A stretch of DNA of 44,520 nucleotides from NCBI GenBank assembly GCA_003427395.1, contig BFEA01000120.1, positions 2,754,698 through 2,799,217 of the forward strand, written 5' to 3'. Positions 1 to 10,306 of this stretch are shown here, piece by piece; positions within the stretch are counted from its first letter, which is position 1, and each line of letters begins with the position of its first letter. The position numbers were made by a program, and so were the translations under genes. The notes beneath the pieces are model-generated. The model was given only the letters and a program-made list of their open reading frames with translations. It had not been told where the DNA came from and ran no database searches. The stretch is from Chara braunii. Taxonomy: Eukaryota > Streptophyta > Charophyceae > Charales > Characeae.

Positions 1-455
1 CCCCCCCCCAAACCAGAATTTTATTGCAGATTCGGGGTCCTCTCGCCGAGCACAGTAGGACCCCGCCTTCAAAAATAAAAATAAAAAAATTCTGGGCTGT
101 GTTTTTTGCCCGCCCGGTTTCCGGGTGGCGTACTCAGGAAAAGTTCAAAAAACAGCAATGTTTACCTCCATGTGGTCAGAATCTGATGCATTTGGAAAGT
201 GATCAGAATCTGATGCATTCTGGAAAGTGATCACTTGAGCATGCCCTCCATGACGTCCTTCCACGACACCATTGATCTCTGGCTTGTTTGTTCCTTTCTT
301 TTCTTTTTTCTTTTTTCCTTCCTTCAGGTAGACCGCAGGCACCGGTGCCACTTCCGAAATTCCCACTGCAGGTACCCTCATGCAGAAGGCTTGGAAAATA
401 GTGGCGCGCAGTGGGCAGGTAGCTTCCGGATCTTAGGTGTGTGTGTACTAGTGGT
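1..455. other. unassigned intergenic DNA
   Basis: The window opens with a run of nine C. No coding similarity, tRNA box or recognised repeat end is visible up to the foldback element that starts at 456. Short pyrimidine-rich stretches lie near 295-325. The last bases (443-455) are the inverted end of a family B foldback element, so an older partial copy may lie within this stretch. Confidence 0.5.
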
Positions 456-472
456 TTAAACCACCAGTACAC
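443..472. repeat. 30-bp palindrome at the junction of two family B ends
   Basis: GTGTACTAGTGGT, TTTAAA and CCACCAGTACAC form a near-perfect palindrome centred on TTTAAA. It is the right end of one element meeting the left end of the next, as expected if an element inserted into the TTAA at the edge of another copy. Confidence 0.7.
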
Positions 473-624
473 CTGGGCCTGGCAGCGGCACCGCACTGGA
501 TGCCAGGCTTTGCCGAACTGCCAGCGGTGCACTCATTTTCTCTTTGGCTGGCGGTGCCAGCCATTGTGATTCCATAGCCCATGAAACTTTTGAAGTCCGC
601 TGGGGCCGTGTACTGGTGGTTTAA
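456..624. mobile_element. family B foldback MITE (TTAA-flanked)
   Basis: The left end reads TTAA-ACCACCAGTACAC and the right end GTGTACTGGTGGT-TTAA, a terminal inverted repeat of about 13 bp with TTAA at both edges (456-459 and 621-624). The interior holds a second self-complementary core, GGCTGGCGGTGCCAGCC, near 546-562. This core also occurs in the GC-rich repeats at 40.1-40.4 kb and, in degraded form, at 42.5 kb. There is no coding capacity. TTAA duplication with a short TIR is typical of piggyBac-type transposition; mobilisation in trans is inferred. Confidence 0.75.
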
Positions 625-695
625 ACCGGCACAATTTTGGAGCCTCATTCCGCCAAGGCGGATTCACCAAAGCCTTGACGAAGCGCCAGGGCGTG

Positions 696-730
<35 letters not shown>

Positions 731-837
731 GTTTTGTTTTGGGTCTAACGCTGCCACTCATCAGGGCCTGGTAGTCTTTCTGCACATTGGCCGGTATGCG
801 AGGAGCCTGCACTGTCAATGTGCCAGGTCGGACCTGG
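625..837. other. unassigned, with T-rich tract
   Basis: Contains a small inverted repeat (CCGCC-AAG-GCGG near 650) and a T-rich tract with a GTTTT period at about 695-740. No coding or RNA signal was recognised. Confidence 0.4.
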
Positions 838-948
838 CTACCTTCTTCCCCCGAAAACAACGTACGGTCATTATAGCTTTATTGGGGGTATCTTTCAGTC
901 TACATACAGCTATAATGACCGTACGTTGTATTTGGGGGAAGAAGGTAG
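838..948. mobile_element. family A foldback MITE, CTACCTTCTTCCCCC subtype
   Basis: The left end CTACCTTCTTCCCCCG and the right end, its inverted complement with one or two mismatches, enclose paired GTACGGTCATTATAGCT and AGCTATAATGACCGTAC arms. Almost the whole 111 bp folds on itself. TGG flanks both ends and may be a 3-bp target duplication, but other copies do not share this. Confidence 0.75.
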
Positions 949-998
949 TGGCAATCAGTCGATGAGGAAATTTTCCTGCTAGCAGTGTTAGGGGAAAA

Positions 999-1156
999 GT
1001 GCCTAGTTGAGACTGGTTGTTTACAGAAGAGCGGGGCTTATTTTATTGCTGATACTGCAGAAGTAGCAGGCAAGGAGGTGCCCAGTGGAGACCAGTTGTT
1101 TACAGAAGAGCAGGGCTTATTTCATTGCTGATACTGCAGAAGCAGCAGGCATGGAG
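999..1156. repeat. 79-bp tandem duplication
   Basis: Two head-to-tail copies, 999-1077 and 1078-1156, differ at roughly one base in ten. The period is not a multiple of three and the frame is not conserved, so this does not look like duplicated coding sequence. Confidence 0.85.
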
Positions 1157-1480
1157 GTCAAAGCTCCCCCATGGTTTGCTCAGCATACTTCATTCGAGCA
1201 CCACTTGTTTAGCATGATTGATTTGAGCGCCACGGGTACGACCTTTTTTTTTTTTCCTTTTGTTGTTGCCACAGACACAGACACCAACCTTGTCAGGGGC
1301 GGCATTGCAAACTGTGTTCATTGACCGGTGCAGGATGAATCACAGAGGCAGCCATGCTGGATGCAATCCTTTGCCAACCCTTGACAAGTGGGATGGGTCT
1401 TTGATCGAGTCAAACATTCTTTTTTTTTCCTTTTCTTTTCTTCTTTTTTCTGAAAAGCCCTTGTGACATCCCTCTATCCC
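1157..1480. other. unassigned, pyrimidine-rich
   Basis: T-rich patches at 1242-1262 and 1420-1450; nothing else recognised. Confidence 0.4.
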
Positions 1481-1567
1481 AGCGGTGGTACGAGAACCGC
1501 CAGAATTGAGGGCTTGTCTGTCAGGCTGCTCCATCGATTGGTGGGGAGAGGCACCTGCTGGAGAGGC
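1481..1567 (-). mobile_element. GGGACGC-module retroposon, truncated copy
   Basis: On the minus strand this carries the CACCAATCGATGGAGC part of the module. It is followed by a sequence with a GCGGT/ACCGC hairpin that is nearly identical to 34,733-34,790. The GGGACGC head is missing, so only the second hairpin and the 3' portion remain. Confidence 0.65.
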
Positions 1568-1878
1568 AGTGTGTGTGCTTCTTTTCAGCTTATACGCTTC
1601 TCTGCAACTGTCAAGTTGTATGTTTTTCCTTTCCTTTAAATCTATGGTTTTTCTCCCTTTCCCCGACAATAAGTCAGTTTTAGTGAGCTTTGTTATGATC
1701 TGTTGGAAATCCCTTAGATACTCGAGTGGTCTGAAAATTGCGGTGGATTTCAGGAGGTGTTAAGCGATCATAAAAAAAGATTCGTAGTCTTCTCATCATC
1801 TACCAGGAAGTCCAGCAGCTTGTTCACGATCTTGGAGGATACTCTCAAGCCGAAACCGGGTAAATGGCCCCGGTAGTA

Positions 1879-1882
<4 letters not shown>
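1568..1882. other. unassigned; inverted-repeat partner at its end
   Basis: Mostly unrecognised. Bases 1848-1880 (AGCCGAAACCGGGTAAATGG and following) are the inverted complement of 1998-2027 and also match 20,532-20,570, so the edge belongs to the long retroposon family described at 20,305. Confidence 0.5.
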
Positions 1883-1910
<28 letters not shown>

Positions 1911-1976
1911 GGGACAAATGCTCCAGTCTATTCGTGGGGAGCAGCACGTGCTGGGAACCGAGCCCAGCGTCCCATA
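1883..1976 (-). mobile_element. GGGACGC-module retroposon with poly(A) tail
   Basis: Read on the minus strand, GGGACGCTGGG, the loop and CCCAGCACGTG are followed by GCTCCCCACGAATAGACTGGAGC and a poly(A) tail (28 T on the plus strand, 1883-1910). The first stem reads CTGGG/CCCAG here instead of CTGGA/TCCAG elsewhere, a two-sided change that keeps pairing. Confidence 0.8.
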
Positions 1977-1994
1977 TAAAGTTACGCAAGTCAT

Positions 1995-2935
1995 TTGAGA
2001 TACCGGGGCCATTACCCGGCTTCGGTTGAGAATCAATCTGAGCACTATTGAAAACTATTGAAGAAACCTCTTTTCAAATGCTCAGCACCCCTAGACTCCC
2101 AAACAAAAACTCTCTAAAACTATCCAACACTGTGTTATTCCCTGTCGGGCTCTCCCAGGCCTCACACTCCCACTCGGCTAGGTTACAGAGCAACACGACT
2201 CAACCCACCACCGGCCAGCATCGTCCCAACAGCAACCACAGATCTCTCTACCAGGCCTCACGCTCCTGCAGTCAGCAGGTTACAGGGCAACACCCCAACA
2301 CCGACCAGTGTCGTTCTGGCATCGAACAACCGCAGGTCCATGAATGTACCAGTATCAAACAGCCTAAAGCGAATTGCTAGAAGTCCCCAGAATCCTAAAG
2401 CATTCTCTTTTTTTTGATTTTTTTGAGAGCACATACGGAAAAAAAAAATTGAGATACCGGGACTTCAACCCGGCTTTGTCTGAAGAATAAGATCATGAGC
2501 AATTACTAGCCTATTCGCTGAAGAGGAGTTTTAAAAGCAAAAATCGCCATCACAAGGGTCCTATAAGTGCTCAAAACCCTCGGAATCCCTAGCAAATCCT
2601 TCTAAAAGTCTCCAACACTGTCTTACTCCCTGCCGAGCTCTTCCAGGTCTCACGCCCCCACCCGCTCGGGTTACAGGGCAACACGACTCACTCCGGCTCC
2701 GACCAGCGTCGTCCCAGCAGTAACCCTTAGTTGTCCCTTGAAATGCCCACCCCAAAGCATTCCCAGATCTCTCTACCAGGCCTCACACTCCTACATCAGC
2801 AGGTTACAGGGCAACACCCCAGTACCGGCCATCGTCGTTCTGGCATCGGACAACCGCAGATCATTGGGTATAACTATAATGAAGCCTCCTAAAATGAGTT
2901 GCTAGGGGTCCCCAAAATCACAAATCATTCATAAG
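1995..2935 (-). repeat. two tandem ~450-bp units of a dispersed GC-rich repeat
   Basis: Unit 1 (about 1995-2449) and unit 2 (about 2450-2935) both start with TGAGATACCGGG...CCCGGCTT. Each carries two subrepeats built on CCAGGCCTCACNCTCC, GGTTACAGGGCAACAC and CGACCAGCGTCGT; within a unit the subrepeats alternate between a CACGACTCA and a CACCCCAGCACC version. Matching units lie at 30,390-30,740 and, broken by a gap, at 30,880-31,800. On the minus strand they lie upstream of a poly(A)-tailed 3' end, so they are probably the 5' part of the long retroposon seen at 29,909-30,740. Short open frames occur on both strands, but none looks conserved as protein. Confidence 0.7.
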
Positions 2936-3230
2936 ACTACGGTTTTCTAAGATTTGATCACGGAAATATTCGGATCGAAAACCACCTACCTGTAGTGACT
3001 ATCAGCAGCTCAACCCTATCCTCCTCTTTCCTATACCCCGATACCCAATCTCTACCAGGCCTCCCACCCCCAACTGCTAGGTTACAGAGTGGCACGACCC
3101 ACCCCAGAAATTCCCCCACCTGCTAGGTTACAGGGCAAAGCGACCCCCCCCGTCTCCGACCAGCGTCGACTGAGTATTAGTTCGCCAATAGACACTAGAG
3201 TGCCTTCCACCCTCGACAACTCCCCAAATC
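2936..3230. repeat. degraded partial units of the GC-rich repeat
   Basis: Two further subrepeats with GGTTACAGAGTGGCACGACC and GGTTACAGGGCAAAGCGACC (3069-3180) end in a CCGACCAGCGTCG motif. The flanks are unrecognised. Confidence 0.6.
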
Positions 3231-3345
3231 TCTGAGGTAATTCAGAATGGTAGTATATTACTCATCAGCTTCCATTGGAGTTCGAACTCTGGTCTGTATT
3301 TCAACAGTTCAGGGGTGTACCAACTGAGCTAGGGCATTTCGGGGT
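3231..3345 (-). mobile_element. SINE-S, tRNA-headed SINE
   Basis: On the minus strand the head reads TAGCTCAGTTGG (Pol III box A, about 3321-3332) and, some 35 bp on, GAGTTCGAACTC (box B, about 3278-3289). Between them an anticodon-arm-like CTGT-TGAAAT-ACAG is conserved in most copies. The body continues to ...CTGAATTACCTCAGA. Four other copies occur in the window. It lacks a proper acceptor stem and continues into an unrelated body, so it is a SINE and not a tRNA gene. Confidence 0.8.
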
Positions 3346-4006
3346 TAGACTATTCTTTTTTGGGAAAGTCTGTTTTTTGTTGTGATGTGATTGGGTCTAT
3401 TTGTTCTTTTGGGAGAAGGTTAGGCTTGGATCCCACGCGCTGTTTTTAACAAAAAATCGGTAAAGTCCCTTGAAAGGTGGGTCCTGGCCGAACTGGCCGT
3501 AAAAAGTTTTTCGCATCCCACTGACCCAACAGTTTAGGGCTTTTCCGATTATACAGGCCATATTCCGTGGGTGAGCACGGGTCCTGCGGAGCTGTCGACC
3601 AATAACCGCACCAAGGCGGACACAAAATTAAAGAGAGAGAAATTCATGAAAATGACCGACTTTTATGGGGAAGGGGGGTGGCCAGCTTTCGAAATTTCTT
3701 TATCGCAACGCGGCTTCGGTTGCGGCTGTGCCGACACGCACACAGCGGAGAGAAGAAATCACTGATTCTATTTCCAGACCTGGTGCACCTGGTACCATGT
3801 GGGATCCCCGTTGCCGACCAAAAGTACCTTTCCTATGCATTATGGGATCCAAGGCTTAGTCTGGGGCTGGCAGGCCTGTCATCAAATCTCGCCAAGGTCA
3901 CACACAGATCCACGGGCGCGTTCGGGGGCAAGGTCCCTGCGTACCCTCATCTTGGGGACATTGAGGAGACATACAGATTTCTCCAGAAGCTTTTTCATAG
4001 CAATTG
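3346..4006. other. unassigned intergenic DNA
   Basis: No domain-like coding sequence or repeat end recognised. Small inverted repeats such as GGCCGAACTGGCC near 3487 are present. Confidence 0.4.
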
Positions 4007-4106
4007 TTCTTTAGTTTCCTTCAGTCTGCAACTTTTATCAGCTGTTGCAGCAAATATTCTTTTATTTCTTTCAGTCTGCAACTCTTATTGGTTGTTGTAA
4101 ATGGGA
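4007..4106. repeat. 50-bp tandem duplication
   Basis: Two copies (4007-4056 and 4057-4106) share TTCTTT, TTTC(C/T)TTCAGTCTGCAACT and a GTTG-rich end. They differ by several substitutions. Confidence 0.7.
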
Positions 4107-4176
4107 CACTGGACCCAGTTTCCAGCAGGTGGTTCTCCCTGCCAATATCCAGCGGCAGCCGACCACCTGGTATTCG
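4099..4176 (+). mobile_element. GGGACGC-module retroposon, diverged copy
   Basis: GGGACACTGGACCCAGTTTCCAGCAGG retains the first hairpin (CTGGA/TCCAG). The second half is degraded (CTCCCTGCCAATATCCAG). No tail is obvious. Confidence 0.65.
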
Positions 4177-4999
4177 CAGGCTGGTTTTCTGGAAAAAGAA
4201 AGAAAAAGAGGCTCGGAACCACTGGTGCTCGAGGGACACCACAGCATGGCACACTGGGAGCCCAGCCACTCAAAACAGAAAGAAAGCCCTGTACTTCGTG
4301 TGGTCTACCGCATGACTGAGGGAATGGTACATCGCTACCCAAAAAGAGGAAACAAAAGAAGTCTGCAACTGACACCACAGGGGCCATGCATCGACCATGG
4401 TCCCCTAGCCAATGAATACCATCATATCTGATCTTGTGCGGTATCAGAGACCTGGGAAAATGAGCCCCCGGGGGGGGGGAGGGGCGAAAGCTGACCATTG
4501 GGAAACTGAGGCCCTGAGGCTCAGTGGTACTGGTCACTGAACTCAACAGATCTCCCAGCAGGGGGTAACTTGAGCCCAGTCACAATTTTAGTTTTAAATC
4601 CAGTTTAGGAGTTCCTTGAATACAACACATCCCCACTCGACCCTAAAGCTGGGCTGTATACATTCACAATTTTCCTCGGTTTGACACAACATTCGCGAAA
4701 TAGTGACTGAAATGCATTTTCAAACTGAAACCGTGACAGCGCTCTAGTCTTCCAATTTATATGACAATTGTTGTCATACTTTGTGGAAGGGGAGAGAAGC
4801 TGGGGGCAGAATCTTCAAGGGCGGGGTCCCACTAGCAAAGAGGATTGGACTGAATGCCTAAATCTAGACTTGTGTGTGGAAAGGTGCAGAAAATTGAGAT
4901 TGAACTGCTTTTCTGCATCTCTATGCTTAAAACACGTCCAGATTGTAGCTGGGGGCTTCACACAGATTGTACTTGCCCCCAAGAAGTTCTCTGTACCAG
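4177..4999. other. unassigned intergenic DNA
   Basis: Several short open frames exist but none resembles a known domain. A ten-base G run lies near 4470. Nothing else supported. Confidence 0.4.
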
Positions 5000-5146
5000 G
5001 GATACTGGACCCGCTTTCCAGCAAGCAGGTGTTACTCCCCACCAAGAGATTAGAGTCACAAGCTGAGTTGCAAGGAGTGGGTGCTCTTATGATCACTTCC
5101 TGCAGGCTCGGCATGTGTTAAAAAAATAAAAAGAAAAAGAAGAGAG
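5000..5146 (+). mobile_element. GGGACGC-module retroposon with A-rich tail
   Basis: Starts GGGATACTGGACCCGC with the CTGGA/TCCAG hairpin. A diverged second part (TACTCCCCACCAAGAGATTAG) follows, then about 60 bp of unrelated 3' sequence and an A-rich tail at 5120-5146. Fixed 5' end and A-tail match the other copies. Confidence 0.7.
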
Positions 5147-6019
5147 AGAAACTGGGGACAGAATCTTCAGATGTATCTTGAAGTTCCAAATTCATTGGTC
5201 AATCAGCAGGCTCGCCATAGTTTGATCGAAGAGGAGCCTCAGAGACTAAAAGCGAAGCAACTTTTGTTTTGCCGCCTCTTAGTGCTGCGCAAATGGCATG
5301 GCAAGNGCCGTAGCGTAAGCTGGCAGGAAAGTTGAAGATATAGTCCATACCATGGATAAATTCATGGAGAAAGGCATCACATGTTCACTGTAGGTCTAGA
5401 CGTAGATTCTTCGGAGTCGGGGGGAGCTGTAAAGTTGTCTCTTTCGCCCTTCAGCGTTCTTGCACATCTACCAGCTTCCTGTGAATAGAAGGTATGGCTG
5501 TTACACTTGTATTCGGGAGAGCTTCGAGATGAAATACCGCTATAATGATTGTGCCTGCTGTGCAGGAGGGGGAAATAATGGTACGCCACGTTTACCTGCC
5601 TTGTTTGTTGAAGATCTCCCTCCAGACACTGCCTGGCCTCAATGCGGCCCAGAGATGGTGTGTCAAAGAAGTCTTTTCCGAAATAGCTAGTACCCTCCCA
5701 TCCTTGTAAGGGGGCAAAGAGTTCATAACATTCATTCCACTTATGTGACACTTTCGGGAACACCTGCCCAGCATCATGCCCCATTGGACTGAGGTCAGGC
5801 CCCACAGGTGCTATTTTCTTGCTTGGGAAGTATGAACTTGGTCTTGATTACTGCCTTTATTATGCTTTTTTAGCACCATCGGGGCCTGGCCCTGAGATTC
5901 AGCATTTAGACTGAATGGTGCTTTCAGCGATGTCGTCCTTTTTTTTTTGTTTTGTTTCGAAAAAGAAGCCAGAATAGCGTCACTAGGGGGGGTGGTACGA
6001 GCAGCCTCCCCTAGTACGC
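5147..6019. other. unassigned intergenic DNA with one N
   Basis: A single undetermined base lies at 5306. The stretch 5500-5570 contains an isolated CCGCTATAATGATTGTGCC resembling a family A core, without clear ends. No other feature supported. Confidence 0.4.
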
Positions 6020-6086
6020 GTTCCGGTTGCTCCATTCTCTTGCTGGGGAGCCTCACCTGATGGAAAACGAGTCCAGCGTCCCATTT
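6020..6086 (-). mobile_element. GGGACGC-module retroposon, short copy
   Basis: On the minus strand GGGACGCTGGACTCGTTTTCCATCAGG is followed by CTCCCCAGCAAGAGAATGGAGC. Both hairpins are recognisable. No tail is visible. Confidence 0.65.
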
Positions 6087-6092
6087 GAAAAG

Positions 6093-6210
6093 TTAAACCA
6101 CCAGTACTTGGCCCAGCTATCAGCCGTGGAAAAAATCGAGTAGAAGCGTTTCTAGTCGAATGAATTTGGGTGCTCCTGTAGTGGTGCTTAAGGAAGTACT
6201 GGTGGTTTAG
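6093..6210. mobile_element. family B foldback MITE
   Basis: TTAA-ACCACCAGTACTTGGCCCAGC at the left and AAGTACTGGTGGT-TTAG at the right; the right TTAA has one change. The interior (GGAAAAAATCGAGTAGAAGC, AATGAATTTGGG, GCTCCTGTAG) is shared with the complex at 23,977-24,418, so these form one subfamily. Confidence 0.75.
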
Positions 6211-7367
6211 GTGTGATGACCATTGTAGAAGTTTGACCTCTTATCTTCATGCCTTATGGCACTGAGCGTCAGGCCCCCTTTCATGGTAAAGAAGCATGAA
6301 CCTGGTCATGATTATGGTCTTGTTCATACCTTTCTAGGACCAGTGGGTTGGCACATTTCTTGGAGCCCTCAGCAGAGTGCCCTTGCGGATTCGTCATGGG
6401 GAAGATATTTGGATCTGCATGTGTTGCATCTGTGGGACTGTGGCACGACACTGTGATGTGCTTTGGCTCCAAGGGACGTAGGCACACTCTTGGGCGCCAT
6501 GCATTTGAATGGGACCCAGCACCACTCTGAACCAGGGTTCTCTCTGGAGAAGGCTCTGAAGGTTGTCGGGATGATGTACATTATGCTAACTAGGAGCAAT
6601 CGGGTTTGTGGGTATTGCATGGCGAAAGAATGCCCCAAGAAACACATACCAACAGTGAATAGCTAGAGCATACTGAGCAGGTACCCCGGATCAAGCGCTA
6701 GGACCATAGGGGTAGAAGAATCAGAGAAGGCAGATTACATTTTGTATGGGGGCATCTCCTCGCTCGCCTAGTGCGAGCATTATCATTTTCACGCTTGACT
6801 TTAGCTATAGCGTAGCGACGAGCTCCATGCGATACCTCAGCGAAAATTAGGACAACAGGAAGGCAGAAAATGATTTGATCGAGGATCCAGAGCAAGCATT
6901 GTAGCCGTTCCATTTTGCTCAATGGTTAAAGATAGAGAACAGAGGTAAACAACCACGCAGTAGGCAATAATAGAGAGATGTCAAACAAAGAGGATAAGCA
7001 AACGGCTATGGTAAGGGGCCAGGGGAGGGAAGGGAAGGAGAGAAAAGAGGGGAAAACGAAGCGTGAAGAGAGGGAGAGAGAGAGGGGAGAGAAAGAGAGA
7101 CGACTCAACGCAGAGAACACGATTGCGAAATCTTGAAGCCCAGGCACTCAAATCGTATTGAAGAACATGAAGTCCATAGATGTCCCCATCAGGGAAGGCG
7201 ACCTGTGCAGGAGCACAGTCGGTCGTCAGCCCCAATGGAAGCAGCATCGGCAAATCCCGACATGTTTCAACTGCAGCCGACTAGCAGTCATCATCAGGGG
7301 AGGCGCTAGGATCCAAGATGTCGAATGCCGTGTCTAGGAGAGAATATATACTGGAAACTGCCAGAAG

Positions 7368-7370
<3 letters not shown>
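6211..7370. other. unassigned intergenic DNA
   Basis: A purine-rich stretch (7020-7100, GGGGAGAGAAAGAGAG type) precedes the GA microsatellite. Open frames here have no recognisable domain. Confidence 0.4.

Positions 7371-7442
<72 letters not shown>
7371..7442. repeat. (GA)n microsatellite ending at a single N
   Basis: About 36 GA units, then one N at 7443 followed directly by a T run. The N marks an assembly join at the microsatellite edge. Confidence 0.95.
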
Positions 7443-7460
7443 NTTTTTTTTTTTTTTTTT

Positions 7461-7609
7461 TAACCACCGCTACCTTTCCCATATACCGGCCCTACTCCTG
7501 AAAAATAGCTGCCGCGCCACCGTTGATATTTCTCATCGACGGTGCGTCGCGGCCGAAATTGAATTTGAGGCCCGCGGCCCCACATATGAGAAAGGTAGTG
7601 GTGGTTTAA
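7461..7609. mobile_element. family B foldback MITE, ACCACCGCTACC subtype
   Basis: The ends pair over about 22 bp with two mismatches: ACCACCGCTACCTTTCCC at the left against GAAAGGTAGTGGTGGT at the right, with TTAA at 7461-7464 and 7606-7609. The interior has its own inverted arms (GTCGCGGCC and GGCCCGCGGCC). Confidence 0.8.
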
Positions 7610-7995
7610 AGGGTAATTCTTTTAAGCCCAACCAATTCTATTACCTGTCAAATCTGGACAGGACGGCCTTTCAGGCCTTGTTATTATCGTTATAGTGTTA
7701 TTATGGGGAACCCCGTGGCATCCAGCCCGAGGGAACATGGGGGAGCTGCACCCGACCTGCAGGTGGGCGATACTGGCCAGGGGCCAGCTGGTAGCATCAG
7801 GACCGAGCTACTTCGATGGGCCAGTCGCTGTGCCTCCCCTCTGGTCCCCTCCCCCTACAAGCATCAGCGGTCTCTGCTCAATGCCTGGAGCCAGTCGGTT
7901 CAATGGTAATAATACCGTAATATCTCATGGTCCACGCTCCTTTTCTAAAAAAACAAAAAGCCCCAGAATTGAGGCCTTGCAATAGAGGATGACTT
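7610..7995. other. unassigned intergenic DNA
   Basis: No recognised feature apart from an A-rich patch near 7947 and CCCAGAATTGAGGCCTTG (7962-7979), which matches part of the 3' region of the module copies at 1481 and 34,733. Confidence 0.4.
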
Positions 7996-8045
7996 CTTTT
8001 CTTCTATAGGTGGGGAGCTGCATCTTCTGGACGCTGTGTCCAGCC
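7996..8045 (-). mobile_element. GGGACGC-module remnant
   Basis: On the minus strand CTGGACACAGCGTCCAG forms a perfect six-base stem at the place of the first hairpin, followed by AGCTCCCCACCTATAG. The module is degraded. Confidence 0.45.
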
Positions 8046-9075
8046 TCTCTTAGAGGCCAGCTCCACTACCTCGTTTTTAAAAGCATCAGGACCATGACTG
8101 AGTCCTGGTACATTTTGAATGTTGTGGAGTGGAACGAGGCCCTCACAGGTTACAAATAACATAAGCATAAACAGCATACTGCATGGCGACCATAGGCACC
8201 ACCAATCCCCACTGCCTGCCAAAAACCCAGTTTTTGTACTACACCATCCACCAACGGTCAGAAAAAAAAAAAAAAAAAAAGTTTCTTTACGACTAAAATT
8301 GGGGAAATGCCCTCTTCACCTTTTACCGTAGGTGCCAGTACAGGGTTGAACCATGCCTATTCCTTTTTTGCATGACCAGTATAGTTGGCCTTACTCAGGC
8401 AAAACCACCATGCCTTTTCTATTTGTGGTCAAAACTACGGAATGGTTATGTAACTTGATATTATGAACTTTCTTTGTTTCTTTCCTAAAACAAACACACA
8501 CCACGCAAGCCTCATCTATTCTGGGGAGCAACAGTCCTGTGTTGTATCTCGGGCAAGCATCAAAGGAAGATAGGAAATCAGGGCGATAGGAGATCAGGGT
8601 CTCAGCCTGGGCCCTAGACGCCTCAGATTGCGTGCAATAATTATTATGCAGGGAAGAGCCACCTGATTTCCGACTACTCGGATTCCACAAGCCGGGAGAT
8701 GCTCAGTGTACCCAGTTGCTCAGTGGACTACGAGCTTCAGTCATCAGCATCTCCGCATGATAACGAAACGCCTGGCGCTATGTATGCCACTCTTCACTTG
8801 CTGTGGCCGCATCAGTTCATATCCTGCATACCCATGATAGCAAGTTCCCTACCCCTCATCCCTCCCGAAACCTATTTATCCCATGAATCCCCAGACACCC
8901 TTTTGTATCAAACAAGTTCCATCCCATGTAGTCATCCCCTCCTATTATGCCTTATTCCAGACTGGCTTCTCCAATGACCACTGCCTGCCTGTTTTGAAAA
9001 AAAACAGAACCCTGACACTATCATCTCTGATCTAGTCACAGCACAGTGCACTTGGCCAGGCTAGAGGAAGACAGT
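8046..9075. other. unassigned intergenic DNA
   Basis: Contains an A run at 8262-8280. No conserved coding or RNA signals were recognised. Confidence 0.4.
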
Positions 9076-9184
9076 TTAAAGCACCAGTACCTCGCCCAGC
9101 CACTGGTGCCAGCTGGTTTTGGCTTGGCGCGCAGCCCATTTTTAGGGTCGGAAAAAAAGTTGGCCTGAGCTACTGGTGGCTTAG
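9076..9184. mobile_element. family B foldback MITE
   Basis: Left TTAAAGCACCAGTACC, right GCTACTGGTGGC-TTAG. The right end abuts the inverted left end of another copy (TTAGACCACCAGTGCG), giving a junction palindrome at 9171-9195. Confidence 0.65.
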
Positions 9185-9207
9185 ACCACCAGTGCGTTTC
9201 CCATCCC

Positions 9208-9590
9208 TTTTTCTTTTTTTTTTTTTTTTTTTGAGTCCAGGTTGTTGTAGAGGCTGGCTTCTAGGCATATGACGGGCCTGCCAGCACCTAACCATTTGAT
9301 CATCCCCATGTATTGCCTAACAGGTCCCCTATGAGACACCCTCTCACCCTTATCATCATGATCCCCGGCGCATCCCTACTCCCAAGGTCCTACCTGAATA
9401 TACCCAGGATCACCACCCATTCTAGTGATCTTTTGACCGGTCAGCTGTTATAGGCATCAGGGCTAAGCAGCTTCTCACCTCCCTCCCCACCCCTGATTGA
9501 AGCACTATCGAACGAGCCACGTTGTACCGGGCACTTAAAGCGCTAGGGGTAAGCATGCCACTACAAGTCCCATAGGCGAACCCTAGTTTT
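9208..9590 (-). mobile_element. retroposon R2, poly(A)-tailed copy
   Basis: On the minus strand the 3' end reads CCTCTACAACAACCTGG followed by poly(A) (T run on the plus strand, about 9208-9232). The upstream part shares CTGCTTAGCCCTGATGCC with the copy at 10,307-10,640. The exact 5' limit is uncertain. No domain recognised. Confidence 0.6.
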
Positions 9591-10306
9591 CCTGGTTTTC
9601 TAGACAGATCCTAGCCTTATGATAATCAGATCTCTCATGGTGCGCACGTTCAAATTTGAAAGTGAGATGTGGTTGCTGCCCCTTGGTCCCGGAGTCCTTC
9701 CCATCGCGTCCTTCCTCCTTGCCAATGTCACGTGCGCCGCCTGTAAATTCCAGTCTGCTGCCTTGCACGCCTTATGCTGTACGAAGCGTCAGAGTCGCTG
9801 TCATGACAGTCTCCTCATCGCCATGCCGTCCGTAGTTGAAGACCCTTGCTGCCATGTATGTCACACCTTGTGTACACACTCCACAATGTGGCCATGCGAG
9901 CAGTGATGGTGTGTGCGCACTCAAAAATGCGGGTGCAAGGAAAGATGAATGATGTGTGTGTGAAGTTCAGGGCCGCCACAGAATTTGAATTCAAATTGGG
10001 ACCGCGCCCACGCCTCCTTATCGCGGGTCGATGATGCCATGCGCCCCTTTACGGGCCTGCCAGGCCCTTTCCGGTAACCACCTGGTGGAGTCCCACATGC
10101 CCAACCCTCTCGAACATGTTCTCGTTCACCAGGGCTTCCAGGCAGACATTTGGAGGCGCTGGCGTGGCCGTGAAAAATGTAAACGGTGGCACCTGACATG
10201 TAAGTGCGCCTAAGTGTAGGGTTTTCGTAATGGGTTGTGGAATGAAGTTTGACGTGAGGTGAAATTCATCATGTTCTTGTTGTAAGAGCGCCCTTACAAA
10301 ATAAGG
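9591..10306. other. unassigned intergenic DNA
   Basis: No supported feature. Two short repeats of GAATTTGAATTCAAATT type lie near 9980. Confidence 0.4.
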
